A stretch of DNA of 56,887 nt from Bacteroidia bacterium (GTDB lineage: Bacteria; Bacteroidota; Bacteroidia; Bacteroidales; UBA932). Below the pieces are notes generated by a model, which had not been told where the DNA came from, made no database searches, and saw only the letters and a program-made list of their open reading frames with translations. Where the stretch lies: positions 1-56,887 of the forward strand of contig JAGKTT010000025.1 of the NCBI GenBank assembly GCA_021153285.1, read 5' to 3'. Each line of letters starts with the position of its first letter. The first letter of the stretch is position 1. A program made the translations under genes and the position numbers. Positions 1 through 7,778 of the stretch are shown here, piece after piece.

Positions 1-230
1 AGGAAAAACGCATAGAATACGAGAAAGAGATGAACGACGAAAAACGACTGAATGGTATGATAAGAGCCAAGCTTGAAGAAGGTATCGAGCAGGGTATCGC
101 ACAGGGCATTGAGCAGGGAGTCTCTCAGACTATCCGCCAGCTCCACTCTAAAGGAATGCCGGCATCTCAGATTGCCGACTTTCTGGATATGTCGCTGGAT
201 CAGGTAGAATCGATTCTTGCAGAAAAGTAA
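1..230 (+). CDS. Rpn-family nuclease/putative transposase, C-terminal end (partial)
   Basis: This is the 3' end of a gene that begins before the window; the frame is open from base 3. The visible part has a Lys/Glu-rich helix, then EEGIEQGIAQGIEQGVSQ, then a small helical tail (GMPASQIADFLDMSLDQVESIL) that looks like a helix-turn-helix. The repeated GIEQGIAQG pattern followed by such a tail is typical of the C-terminus of Bacteroidota proteins of the Rpn (recombination-promoting nuclease, PD-(D/E)XK transposase-like) family. The nuclease domain itself is outside the window, so activity cannot be judged. It could also be another protein of the same architecture. Confidence 0.7.
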   Translation, partial: EKRIEYEKEMNDEKRLNGMIRAKLEEGIEQGIAQGIEQGVSQTIRQLHSKGMPASQIADFLDMSLDQVESILAEK

Positions 231-296
231 TCAGAGATCGCTCAATTGGCTGCGTTTTCGTGAGTCTCAATATCTTCCGCTTGTAAAGTTTATACA

Positions 297-337
297 ATTA
301 TCCCGACTTTGATCAATTTCGTCAAAGTCGGGATAAT
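297..337. terminator. Bidirectional hairpin terminator
   Basis: A perfect 16-base stem (ATTATCCCGACTTTGA pairing with TCAAAGTCGGGATAAT) has a 9-base loop and is followed by T-rich sequence on the plus strand and A/T-rich sequence on the minus strand. It sits between the Rpn gene end (230) and the end of the convergent nuclease region (345), so it can end transcription from both sides. Confidence 0.8.
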
Positions 338-344
338 TTTTAAT

Positions 345-1211
345 TTAGAAGCTTTGGAACGAACTCCAGCTGGTATTGGTTTCAGCCGTGCTCTCGATAG
401 AGTCCGGAAGATTCACGAAGAAATCGAAGCCGGTCTTTTTCTCAACCTCATCTACCGATACAGCATATGTACTATAGCTACCAGTATACTGCTTATGTTC
501 AAACCAGAAGCCAACCGTCTCCGCTGATGCAACTCTGCCAGCCGACCTCTTTACTTTCATCACGACCTTCCAGAAGTAATTAGGTACAGGACATTGTTTC
601 GTATCGTGCTGCGGTTTTATATATGTAATAGATTCGTTACCATCTATTGTCTGGAAAGTAACACCAGTTACTACATAAAGTGTATCCGAAGCTGGAATCT
701 CATTTCTCAAGGCAGTTTCCAAATTACTCCATATTCCGCCATTGAACTTATCTTGTATCTGAGGAACAAGATTAGTAGCATAATATGTATGTTCCTGCAT
801 TTCAGCATTTTTGCTTCTATCAGCATCTGGAATCTGATGTCCTCTGGCATATATAGTAGATCCATAATCAACACCATAAGAGCCTTTCCAGACATTAATC
901 TGATCGGACGTTGACAATTCAGGATTACTTGACCAACTTTCCTTTCTAGTACCACCTATTGTGGAAGCATAAAGAGGATATGCAGTCCAAAGTGAAGCGA
1001 ACTTTTCCTTATCATAAAGATGAGTATAGTTTCGGTCACCACTGGCATAATACGTATTAAGCCAATAATTATCTCCACCTTTTGCTCCAGGAAGCTCCAG
1101 CCAGCCTTTTCCTGCGGCTGGAGTTACTGTTGCAGGCTCTTCTGGAACTACAGGCTCATCATCGTCCGGTTCCGTAGGTTCATCACCCCCGGCGCCTCCG
1201 CCGGATGATGG
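345..1211 (-). pseudogene. DNA/RNA non-specific endonuclease (NUC1) domain, cut off from its N-terminus by an in-frame TGA
   Basis: The frame is open for 288 residues after the TGA that ends the upstream lipoprotein (1212-1214) and is in the same reading frame. It opens with a Gly/Pro/Asp/Glu-rich linker (PSSGGGAGGDEPTEPDDDEP), then GWLELPG and a nuclease core: Y.RGHQIPDADRS carries the RGH catalytic His motif, followed by TYYATNLVPQ and N..W..LE, as in Bacteroidota secreted DNA/RNA non-specific endonucleases. It has no signal peptide; the first ATG (917) lies inside the nuclease domain just before the active site. It most likely belonged to one long secreted protein with the upstream lipoprotein. 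It would be produced only by readthrough, or if the TGA is an assembly error. Otherwise it is a remnant. Confidence 0.75.
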
Positions 1212-3008
1212 TCAGTCCTCTACAAGTTCGTAAAGGTGTGGGAGAGTGCCCTGCTCATTATTATAGGACCCGTATGACGAATATTGACTTGAGTACTGAA
1301 TCCATTTATTAACTGAACAATTTGTAATCTTAAAAGCTTTATCTTCGGTAAGTTCAATACTCCACAAGTTACCACTTGCTGGATTAGCAGCGACATTAAA
1401 GCTATTATAGGTTCCTGTCTGATACAGATACCTATCATCAGACTGCTTAATTGTATACCCACCTGAAACTTCGCTAATTACAAATGCATTATCCAATGAA
1501 GTTAAAACAATCTCATCATTGGTGATTGTAGGTGTCTCTACATTCAAATATCCATAGTTAGAAGTAATAGGCTTTGCTACATTTCCATCTGCGACCATCA
1601 AATATGACTTACCCGAAGTAACAGAATTCACTTTCTTAAACACATATGATTCAACTGGAACTTCAGGTTCGCTTGGAGTTGAACCCGAGTTATCTCCTGA
1701 ACCTTCAAGTTTATAGATAGCGACATCAGCCTGACCGCTAGAATAACATGAGAATAAAGAACTGCCACTATTATATCTAAGCCAATTACGCGTATTGGTT
1801 CCCTGAGCCTTTATAGTTGCAATTCCATTACTAATCGTTACCTTCCAAGAACTATTTGCACTCAAGACGGTCTCAGTTCTAAGATAGTTTTTAGAAGAAG
1901 ATGCAGCATACAAATAGCCAGTACCTGTATAAAATGCAATTGTACCTGAAGTCATACCATCTGCAATTGTAAGCACCTGCACATCAGAACCAGGATCTGA
2001 TATAAAGTTATTATCTTTTGTTACTGCAGCTTGCGCCCTATTATTACTATTCTGCGTGGTACTTAAAGCAACATTTGATTTAGCCGCCACAATAATGACT
2101 TCACTGCCAATTGTCAAATCATCTAATGAGTTTACCAAGTTATAGACTTTTGACTTCTTAAAAGTGATGCCCTTCATATCTACTGTAAAACTTGCTATTT
2201 TACCAGCCTCGAATTTCTTACCAGCAGACATAGTTATCTCTTTAACAAGAGGTCCCTTATCAGTATTCACTGTAATAGTCAAAATCTTATTTGACAAATC
2301 GACAGGTGCACAAGCAAACCACACATCTTTTATTTCTGAAGTATTAATTGTAACTGTAGTTGAACCTGAATTTATTTCAAAAGCATCATCTTCTATTACA
2401 TAATTCCATCTACCTGCCAAACACACATCTGAAGAAACAGCTATAGACTTAACTTGTGCTCCATCGAGTGCAAGATTAGAAAACGAAAGTTTTCCGTATG
2501 CAGTAAAGTGCTTGTATGTAAGAGATACGACATCTGGCATTTCCGCATACTCTTTTGAAATTGCATAAAGAACCTGAGCAGATTCATCAACAGAGTTCTC
2601 AAGTGGAGTCTGTGAAGTTGGTATTGTGGCTGACAGATACTTTGATTTGTCATTAAAACTATTAAATGCACTAGCAGGGCTTAAAGAGTAAAAAGTATAA
2701 GTTCCTGAACCATCATCCTCAAGTTCTGCTGTAAAGCTTGCAGTAGTATAGTCATCAGACGGAGTAACTTTTACATCCTTAGGATTTTGCAAATTAAGCG
2801 AAAGCTTAATTTTAGAATCATTCGCTGTCCAATATGTTGGATAAGTATTTCCTTCAGGAACACCAAATGCAGTCTTTGTTTCCAAAGAATTTGCGTAAAA
2901 CTGCACTGATTTAGTTTCATTCATTGAGGAATTATCATCCTTGATGCAAGATGAAAGTGCAACCGCAGCTGCTGCGATTACAGAAAACGACTTAAAAATC
3001 TTCTTCAT
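1212..3008 (-). CDS. Fimbrillin-like surface lipoprotein with two C-terminal beta modules
   Basis: 598 residues. The N-terminus is a lipoprotein signal (MKKIFKSFSVIAAAAVALSSC, lipobox LSSC). Residues about 30-280 look like a fimbrillin-type domain (ETKTAFG..EGNTYPTYWTANDSKIKLS, then VVSLTYKHFTAYGKLSF). Two related beta modules follow, about 290-435 (GYLYAASSSKNYLRTE, RNWLRYN) and 453-598 (YVFKKVNSVTSGKSYLMVADG, DRYLYQTG), separated by a Ser/Gly/Pro linker. Such modules are often found in front of secreted nucleases in Bacteroidota. The protein ends at a TGA after YELVED, directly followed in frame by a linker and a NUC1-type nuclease. A 47-codon ORF lies 12 bases upstream and probably shares the transcript. 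Cell-surface location is inferred from the lipobox. A specific ligand cannot be inferred. Confidence 0.75.
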   Translation of the reverse strand: MKKIFKSFSVIAAAAVALSSCIKDDNSSMNETKSVQFYANSLETKTAFGVPEGNTYPTYWTANDSKIKLSLNLQNPKDVKVTPSDDYTTASFTAELEDDGSGTYTFYSLSPASAFNSFNDKSKYLSATIPTSQTPLENSVDESAQVLYAISKEYAEMPDVVSLTYKHFTAYGKLSFSNLALDGAQVKSIAVSSDVCLAGRWNYVIEDDAFEINSGSTTVTINTSEIKDVWFACAPVDLSNKILTITVNTDKGPLVKEITMSAGKKFEAGKIASFTVDMKGITFKKSKVYNLVNSLDDLTIGSEVIIVAAKSNVALSTTQNSNNRAQAAVTKDNNFISDPGSDVQVLTIADGMTSGTIAFYTGTGYLYAASSSKNYLRTETVLSANSSWKVTISNGIATIKAQGTNTRNWLRYNSGSSLFSCYSSGQADVAIYKLEGSGDNSGSTPSEPEVPVESYVFKKVNSVTSGKSYLMVADGNVAKPITSNYGYLNVETPTITNDEIVLTSLDNAFVISEVSGGYTIKQSDDRYLYQTGTYNSFNVAANPASGNLWSIELTEDKAFKITNCSVNKWIQYSSQYSSYGSYNNEQGTLPHLYELVED

Positions 3009-3020
3009 AATCTGTGGATG

Positions 3021-3164
3021 TTAAATAATTCCCCAATCTTCTCCGGTACCATCCTCGATATTACCATCTCCACTCTGGCAGAGTACGCCCTCTGACATTA
3101 CGTCAAGAACGTTTAAAGCAGGCGACTCGTAGCCGCCACACAAGATAATGTTTGTTTTCTTCAT
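3021..3164 (-). CDS. Small ORF (47 aa) with SEGxLCxS motif, upstream of fimbrillin-like gene
   Basis: ATG at 3164, TAA at 3021-3023. The product begins MKKTNIILCGGYESPALNV and continues LDVMSEGVLCQSGDG, ending in GEDWGII. It is not a signal peptide. It ends 12 bases before the ATG of the fimbrillin-like lipoprotein and follows a promoter box at 3214-3221, so it is the first ORF of that transcript. A second ORF at 49019-49126 aligns without gaps over Y..P....L...SEG.LC.S and also precedes a fimbrillin-like lipoprotein. That conservation in two unlinked places supports real translation. Function is unknown: a leader peptide, a coupled regulator or a small cysteine-containing partner are all possible. 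Confidence 0.7.
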   Translation of the reverse strand: MKKTNIILCGGYESPALNVLDVMSEGVLCQSGDGNIEDGTGEDWGII

Positions 3165-3213
3165 AATATAAAGTGTTGAATTAGTTATTGTCTTTTAAAA
3201 GCACATTAAGCTA

Positions 3214-3247
3214 CAAAGATAAGGATTTGTTTTTACATTAGGGCAAA
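3214..3247 (-). promoter_or_regulatory. Bacteroidota promoter for the small ORF-fimbrillin transcript
   Basis: On the minus strand a -7 box TATCTTTG (3221-3214) is preceded by a TTTG -33 box (3247-3244) at 22 bases, slightly longer than the usual 19-21. Transcription would begin about 3207, some 40 bases before the small ORF. Confidence 0.55.
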
Positions 3248-3450
3248 TGTTTTGGATAAATCCGCAATTTTTCTTCAAAGAGGTCACAACGTGGAACTTG
3301 CGTAGAACATTTTGTTGGATTTTTTATAAAAATCGGACAAAAATCAACACAGAAATCGGGCTTTCAGATAGCAGGAGCGGCGATTTTGTGAAATAGCCGT
3401 ATTCTTTTTGAGTATACGGATAATAGTCTGGAACTTTGTGGGAAGAAAAG

Positions 3451-3492
3451 ACCTCATTTATTTTGAGGTAATAAATTAATTACCCATATTTG
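3451..3492 (+). promoter_or_regulatory. Promoter with overlapping palindrome for the DUF4160-DUF2442 pair
   Basis: TTTG (3462-3465), 19 bases, then CATATTTG (3485-3492), one mismatch from TAnnTTTG. An inverted repeat ACCTCA (3451-3456) / TGAGGT (3464-3469) overlaps the TTTG box, where a repressor would block the polymerase. The downstream DUF2442 protein carries an HTH, so autoregulation is a reasonable inference. Confidence 0.5.
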
Positions 3493-3506
3493 TAACCGGA
3501 AATATT

Positions 3507-3748
3507 ATGCCAACAATTTTCATTGTTTTAGGATTTCGTTTTATGTATTATTCCAACGAGCATTCGCCTATTCACGTACACGTTACGAAGGGGGATGCAA
3601 TTGCAAAATTCACCATCTCGCCAGTGATGCTCGTCAAAATCACGGAATGAAAACGAACGAACTTAAACTTATTGAATCAATCATTGAAGAAAATGAAGAA
3701 CTGATTGCAGAACATTGGAACAACTTTTTCAATAAAAGCAAAATATGA
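3507..3748 (+). pseudogene. DUF4160 protein, frameshifted
   Basis: The first frame reads MPTIFIVLGFRFMYYSNEHS, then PIHVHVTKGDAIAKF, a clear DUF4160 N-terminus, and runs to ...PVMLVKITE then TGA at about 3649. The expected C-terminal half (NHGMKTNELKLIESI, then EHWNNFFNKSK) continues in another frame and ends at TGA 3746-3748. One missing A in the CAAAATC run near 3635-3640 would restore VKNHGMK and the full protein of about 80 residues. The restored stop overlaps the ATG of the next gene (ATGA), as in an intact operon. It may be a genuine single-base deletion or a sequencing error. DUF4160 proteins are usually paired with DUF2442 proteins in toxin-antitoxin-like modules, but their biochemical role is not settled. 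Confidence 0.75.
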
Positions 3749-4146
3749 TAAAAGTCAATAAGATATGGATCACCGATGATGCAATCTACATCCGATGCGA
3801 GGACGGAAGAACCGCATCGGAAAGATTTGCCGATTATCCTCGCCTGAAGAAAGCAACCCCAGAGCAAATCAGCAAATACGCTACTGATGCATTCGGTATT
3901 CACTGGCCCGAGTTGGACGAAGACCTGAGTTTCGAAGGTTTTTTCAAAGAAAAGCCAAAGACTCGGTTATATGAAATATTCCTAGAACATCCCGAACTGA
4001 ATGCATCTGCCGTAGCAAGACGTATGGGAATAGCACAAAGCCTCTTCGCCCAATACATCAGCGGAGCAAAAAAGCCATCCGCTGATAGGATGAACGACAT
4101 ACTTAATACTATTATATTGATTGGCAAAGAGTTAAGCGAAATCTGA
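3745..4146 (+). CDS. DUF2442 protein with C-terminal HTH
   Basis: 133 residues. Residues 1-65 match the DUF2442 pattern (IWITDDAIYIRCEDGRTASE, then FADYPRLKKATPEQ, GIHWPELDEDLSFEG). Residues 75-133 form an XRE-like helix-turn-helix (LYEIFLEHPELNASAVARRM, then GIAQSLFAQYISGAKKPS). Its ATG overlaps the stop of the frameshifted DUF4160 gene, so the two were one operon. It ends 2 bases before the end of the convergent carboxyltransferase gene. By analogy with toxin-antitoxin modules it would be the antitoxin/regulator, likely binding the palindrome at 3451-3469. That role is inferred. Confidence 0.75.
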   Translation: MIKVNKIWITDDAIYIRCEDGRTASERFADYPRLKKATPEQISKYATDAFGIHWPELDEDLSFEGFFKEKPKTRLYEIFLEHPELNASAVARRMGIAQSLFAQYISGAKKPSADRMNDILNTIILIGKELSEI

Positions 4147-4148
4147 CT

Positions 4149-5930
4149 CTACTGCACCAGTGCCAGAATCTCGCCTTTTGCGACCATATCGCCCTGGCGG
4201 CAGGTTACGGCAATGATGCGGCCGTCAATGGGTGCAGGAACCGGCTCGATACCGTAGTAGGTCTGGATATATGCAACAGGTTTTCCAGCCTGGGTCTCTG
4301 TTCCCACGACAGGTGCCGTAGAGTCATCATCGACATCGTATTGCCATATCAGCTGTCCTTTGACAGGAGCCTGGACAGGGATGGCTGAAGGATATTGTTC
4401 CGTCAGCTTGGCAATATCATATTTAGGCATTTCCACGACAGGCCTTGTCACCACTATAGGCGCACCGGCCTTGGCTCTTGCAGCTTCAAGATCCTTATTG
4501 AAACGTTCCTTGGCCACGCCGCTCCTGTAGTCACGGTATTGTCTTTCGTGCATTGCCAGTTCGAAGAGTTCCTCGTCGTCACGGCCGCAGTCCCAGCCTT
4601 CTTCCTTCATCATCGCACGGAACTTCTCGAGCTCGTTCGGGAAGGCGTCCTGAGGATTGCCGGTGTAGAATTCGAGGCCTTTTTCCTTGGCAAGGGCAAC
4701 AATCTCAGGAGCAAGTTCTCCAGGAAGCTTACCCATCTTGCCGAGAATCATATTCCAGGTGTCCTTGTCAATGGTGGTCCAACGAGGCTGTCCCTTCAGA
4801 AGGGCCATCAGGTTCATAAGAGCAGTATTCTTCACATATTGGCTGAATGGGGTGACAAGCGGAGGATAACCCAGACGCGGCCAGACATATTCCACCTCCT
4901 GAAAAAGCATCACCATAAGCTGGTCGAGGGTGAGTTCAGCTTTGCCCTGAGCCCTCAACGATGCATTTATCGCTCCGTGGAATCCTTTCAGGTCTGCCAT
5001 CATCGAGCCCATCATACCACCCGGAAGGCCGCAGCCCACAAGGAGAGAACTCATATGTGAATTGTTCGGATCGATCCAATATCCAAGGAAGTCGTCAATG
5101 AATTTCTGAGTCAATGCGCGAACATCCATATAAGCATTCATATTCAGATCTTTTACCAGGAATCCGTCAGCTCGGAGCATTTCACGAATGGTGATCACAT
5201 CCGGATGAACCTTGCCCCAGGATAGAGGCTCTACTGCAACATCCAGATAATCAGCACCCGCACGGGCTACTTCAAGCATAGAAGCAGGTGAAAATCCAGG
5301 ACCGCAGTGACCGTGATATTGGACCTTGATATGAGGATATTTCCTCTTTATCCGAGATGTGAGTTCAGCAAGGAAAGTCGGGCGTCCGATTCCTGCCATA
5401 TCTTTAAGACAAATCTCATCACAGCCATATTCCACCACGTGATCCACCACACCCATATAATAGTCGACGGTATGAACCGGAGAATTGGTGATGGACAGAG
5501 CCACCTGTGAAATCATTCCGGCCTTTTTTGCATACTCCACACTGAGACGGAGATTCCTATGGTCATTGAGACCACAGAAAGAACGGGAGATGTCAGTACC
5601 CTGAGCTTTCTTGACTTTATACATCAATTCTCGGACATCCGCCGGTACCGGGTTCATTCTCAACGCATTGAGTCCCCTTTCAAGCATATGAGTCTGCATT
5701 CCGGCCTTATGGAACGGTGCAGTCCACTCACGTACAGCCTTATTAGGATTCTCACCGAACAGGAGATTGACCTGCTCGAATGCACCTCCATTGGTCTCTA
5801 CACGGTCAAAACATCCCATATCAATTATGGCCGGAGCCACTTCCTTTAACTGAGCCACTGTCGGAACATATTTTCCTGACGATTGCCACATATCCCTGTA
5901 AACAAGGGAGAACTTGATTTCGCGTCCCAT
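4149..5930 (-). CDS. oadA: Pyruvate carboxylase subunit B / oxaloacetate decarboxylase alpha subunit
   Basis: 593 residues from ATG 5930, giving MGREIKFSLVYRDMWQSS, the usual start for Bacteroidota members. A longer frame to 5984 is rejected because a promoter box lies inside it. Residues 1-470 are the carboxyltransferase TIM barrel and conserved PYC_OADA region: RDMWQS, FDRVETNGGAFEQ, CLKDMAG and VQYHGHCGPG with metal-binding His residues, then YVWPRLGYPPLVTPFSQYV. The last 80 residues have a biotinyl/lipoyl-like fold signature (APVKGQL.. and PAPIDGRIIAV..GDMVAKGEIL), but AYIQTYYGIEPV stands where EAMKM is expected, so no biotinylatable lysine is visible. It would move carboxyl groups between oxaloacetate/pyruvate and a biotin carrier, so it may rely on a separate carrier protein. 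Confidence 0.85.
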   Translation of the reverse strand: MGREIKFSLVYRDMWQSSGKYVPTVAQLKEVAPAIIDMGCFDRVETNGGAFEQVNLLFGENPNKAVREWTAPFHKAGMQTHMLERGLNALRMNPVPADVRELMYKVKKAQGTDISRSFCGLNDHRNLRLSVEYAKKAGMISQVALSITNSPVHTVDYYMGVVDHVVEYGCDEICLKDMAGIGRPTFLAELTSRIKRKYPHIKVQYHGHCGPGFSPASMLEVARAGADYLDVAVEPLSWGKVHPDVITIREMLRADGFLVKDLNMNAYMDVRALTQKFIDDFLGYWIDPNNSHMSSLLVGCGLPGGMMGSMMADLKGFHGAINASLRAQGKAELTLDQLMVMLFQEVEYVWPRLGYPPLVTPFSQYVKNTALMNLMALLKGQPRWTTIDKDTWNMILGKMGKLPGELAPEIVALAKEKGLEFYTGNPQDAFPNELEKFRAMMKEEGWDCGRDDEELFELAMHERQYRDYRSGVAKERFNKDLEAARAKAGAPIVVTRPVVEMPKYDIAKLTEQYPSAIPVQAPVKGQLIWQYDVDDDSTAPVVGTETQAGKPVAYIQTYYGIEPVPAPIDGRIIAVTCRQGDMVAKGEILALVQ

Positions 5931-5951
5931 TTTTCTAAGTATTGGATTTAG

Positions 5952-5985
5952 CAAATATACGCAAAAACCATCACTTTGTCGCAAA
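5952..5985 (-). promoter_or_regulatory. Promoter of oadA
   Basis: The minus strand has TATATTTG (5959-5952) preceded by TTTG (5985-5982) at 22 bases. The implied start of transcription is close to 5945, about 15 bases before ATG 5930, which fixes the start codon. Confidence 0.6.
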
Positions 5986-6007
5986 TTAGAAATCTTTTAT
6001 GAAAAAT

Positions 6008-6038
6008 ATTGCAGATTCAGATTTTTTATCTATCTTTG
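6008..6038 (+). promoter_or_regulatory. Promoter of tRNA-His
   Basis: ATTG (6008-6011), 19 bases, then TATCTTTG (6031-6038). It sits 18 bases before the mature tRNA 5' end. Confidence 0.6.
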
Positions 6039-6056
6039 CATTCCCAATCGAATATG

Positions 6057-6130
6057 GTGCCCATAGTTCAGTTGGTTAGAGCGTCAGATTGTGGTTCTGA
6101 ATGTCGTGGGTTCGAATCCCACTGGGCACC
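6057..6130 (+). tRNA. tRNA-His (GTG)
   Basis: A full cloverleaf is visible. Acceptor GTGCCCA pairs with TGGGCAC, the anticodon stem TCAGA/TCTGA encloses loop TTGTGGT with anticodon GTG at 6091-6093, and the T arm GTGGG-TTCGAAT-CCCAC is canonical. Base G6056 and discriminator C6130 can form the extra G-1:C73 pair that marks tRNA-His. CCA is not encoded. Confidence 0.97.
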
Positions 6131-6135
6131 CTTCA

Positions 6136-6165
6136 AAAGCCTTGGAGAAATATCTCCGAGGCTTT
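6136..6165 (+). terminator. Hairpin terminator after tRNA-His
   Basis: AAAGCCT.GGAGA pairs with TCTCC.AGGCTTT around a short AATA-type loop, starting 6 bases after the tRNA and followed by TTTATT. Confidence 0.7.
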
Positions 6166-6297
6166 ATTCGTATATACCGTTATATGACCAAGTGCTTATC
6201 CTATACTCCGGGACATAAAAAAAGTTTAAAAGACATAAGAAAAAGAAAAATTTTCCGGAGTTCGCCACATTAATCTGCAGAAGCTGAGCAAATCCGA

Positions 6298-6305
6298 TAG
6301 TTTTG
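6298..6305 (+). promoter_or_regulatory. Promoter box of radC
   Basis: TAGTTTTG matches TAnnTTTG, with TCTG 20 bases upstream (6274-6277) as a weak -33 box. The ATG at 6320 is only 14 bases after the box, giving a very short leader. Confidence 0.45.
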
Positions 6306-6319
6306 CCGCAAAAAGCAAT

Positions 6320-7006
6320 ATGAAGATCAAGGATTTGTGCGAGGACGAGCGGCCTCGGGAAAAAATGCTGGACAAGGGAGCCGGCTCACTGAGCAATACG
6401 GAACTGCTGGCAATACTGCTACGGACGGGCACGGCAAAGATGAATGTAATCGACGTAGCTCGGGAAGTTCTCAAAAGCAGCGACGGGAAATTAAGCGAGA
6501 TTGCGACAATGTCTGTAGAGGCGTTATGCAGGGTAGAAGGAATCGGACCAAGCAAGGCTGTAACCCTGGCCGCCGCTTTCGAAATTGGCCGAAGATACTC
6601 TGCTGAAAGGGCAATAGACACCCGGACTGCCATCACTTCACCAAAAACCGTATTCCAAATGATGCTCCCACTCCTAAGGGGGCTGGATCACGAAGAATGC
6701 TGGATACTGTTTCTGAACCGGGCCAATTTCCTGATATCCAAAGAGAAACTCAGCAGCGGAGGATTGGACTCGACAACTCTCGACTGCCGTCATATATTGA
6801 AAAAAGCACTGGAAAAGAAAGCCAGCGGCATAATCGTAGTGCATAATCATCCTTCTGGCAGCGCTTTACCCGGAACAGCAGACATACAGTCAACAAAGCA
6901 GCTTGACAGAGCCCTTAAAGCCTGTGATATTTCATTGGTCGACCACGTAGTCATAGCTCAGGACAATTATTACAGCTTCGCAGACGAAGAACTGGTCCAA
7001 TGCTGA
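6320..7006 (+). CDS. radC: DNA repair protein RadC (JAB/MPN domain)
   Basis: 228 residues, normal for RadC. The N-terminal half has the UPF0758 signature (ERPREKMLDKGAGSLSNTEL, AILLRTGT) and a helix-hairpin-helix (VEGIGPSKAV). The C-terminal half has the JAB/MPN metalloprotease-like motif HNHPSG.ALPGTAD, with an upstream Glu in KEKLSSGG. The biochemical role of the family is uncertain despite its name. The gene has its own promoter box and ends in TGA. Confidence 0.95.
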   Translation: MKIKDLCEDERPREKMLDKGAGSLSNTELLAILLRTGTAKMNVIDVAREVLKSSDGKLSEIATMSVEALCRVEGIGPSKAVTLAAAFEIGRRYSAERAIDTRTAITSPKTVFQMMLPLLRGLDHEECWILFLNRANFLISKEKLSSGGLDSTTLDCRHILKKALEKKASGIIVVHNHPSGSALPGTADIQSTKQLDRALKACDISLVDHVVIAQDNYYSFADEELVQC

Positions 7007-7018
7007 CAGGGAAAAAAT

Positions 7019-7049
7019 TTTGACTTATGGGCAAATAAAGATATATTTG
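7019..7049 (+). promoter_or_regulatory. Promoter of upp
   Basis: TTTG (7019-7022), exactly 19 bases, then TATATTTG (7042-7049), a textbook Bacteroidota match. A possible GTG start at 7049 lies on the final base of this box, which rules it out. Confidence 0.75.
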
Positions 7050-7075
7050 TGTCTCAGAAACCAAAAGTCAAGCAA

Positions 7076-7729
7076 ATGAAAGTCATCAACCTTGGAGAGA
7101 AGAACACCGTTCTCAATAAATTCGTCGCACAGATGCGCGACAAGAGTGTACAGAAGGACAGTATGCGTTTCCGCAGAAACCTTGAAAGACTCGGCGAAAT
7201 CTTCGCATACGAAATCAGCCATCATCTCGACTACAGTACAAAGGAAGTCGTGACTCCGCTGGGTATCGCCAACGTGCCTACACCAGACAGCAAAGTGGTG
7301 GTTTCCACAATCTTACGCGCCGGTCTGCCTCTACATCAGGGTATCCTCAACTATTTCGATGACGCTCAGAACGCATTTGTAGCAGCATACAGAAAATACG
7401 ACAAGGGAGAAGATTTCCACATCAATATAGAATACTGCAGTACTCCGGACCTCACAGGAAAGATTTTGATTCTTGCTGATACGATGCTCGCTACAGGAGC
7501 CTCACTTGAAATCGCATACAAGAGACTCTGTGAAGAAGGACAGCCAGCCCACACTCATCTGGTATGCCCTATCGCCAGTGCCTATGCAGTGGAATATCTA
7601 CATAAACATCTCCCTGCTGAAGACGTAACCCTTTGGGTAGCCACTATCGACGAAGAGCTCACAAGCCACTCATACATCGTCCCAGGTCTGGGAGACGCCG
7701 GCGATCTCGCTTACGGAGTCAAAAAATAA
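7076..7729 (+). CDS. upp: Uracil phosphoribosyltransferase
   Basis: 217 residues from ATG 7076. An upstream in-frame GTG (7049) falls inside the promoter box and is rejected. The protein converts uracil and PRPP to UMP in pyrimidine salvage. The PRPP-binding loop is ILILADTMLATGASLEIAY, the region around STILRAGLPLHQG is conserved, and the C-terminal uracil-binding stretch reads YIVPGLGDAGDLAYG. It is cytoplasmic, apparently monocistronic, and followed by a large palindromic element. Confidence 0.95.
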   Translation: MKVINLGEKNTVLNKFVAQMRDKSVQKDSMRFRRNLERLGEIFAYEISHHLDYSTKEVVTPLGIANVPTPDSKVVVSTILRAGLPLHQGILNYFDDAQNAFVAAYRKYDKGEDFHINIEYCSTPDLTGKILILADTMLATGASLEIAYKRLCEEGQPAHTHLVCPIASAYAVEYLHKHLPAEDVTLWVATIDEELTSHSYIVPGLGDAGDLAYGVKK

Positions 7730-7778
7730 GGAAATGCATACTTAAACAGCAATTTCAATATAACAACACTCAGGCTTA

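Larger units (their letters stand above)
3165..3506. other. Intergenic region between divergent accessory units
   Basis: 342 bases without a gene. It holds the minus-strand promoter at 3214-3247, a small hairpin CCGTAT/ATACGG (about 3402-3420), and the plus-strand promoter with a palindrome at 3451-3492. I see no further ORF or RNA gene in it. Confidence 0.5.

Noticed and set aside
1212..1214. TGA read as tryptophan or another amino acid throughout (alternative code)
   Set aside because: TGA closes clearly complete genes here (for example radC and the ATPase), so a genome-wide recoding is not supported.
4395..5060. 221-codon plus-strand ORF inside oadA
   Set aside because: It is antisense to a strongly conserved enzyme, has no promoter and no recognisable domain.
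7049..7075. GTG start for upp, 9 codons earlier
   Set aside because: The GTG begins on the last base of a textbook TTTG-N19-TATATTTG promoter, so it cannot be translated from that transcript.
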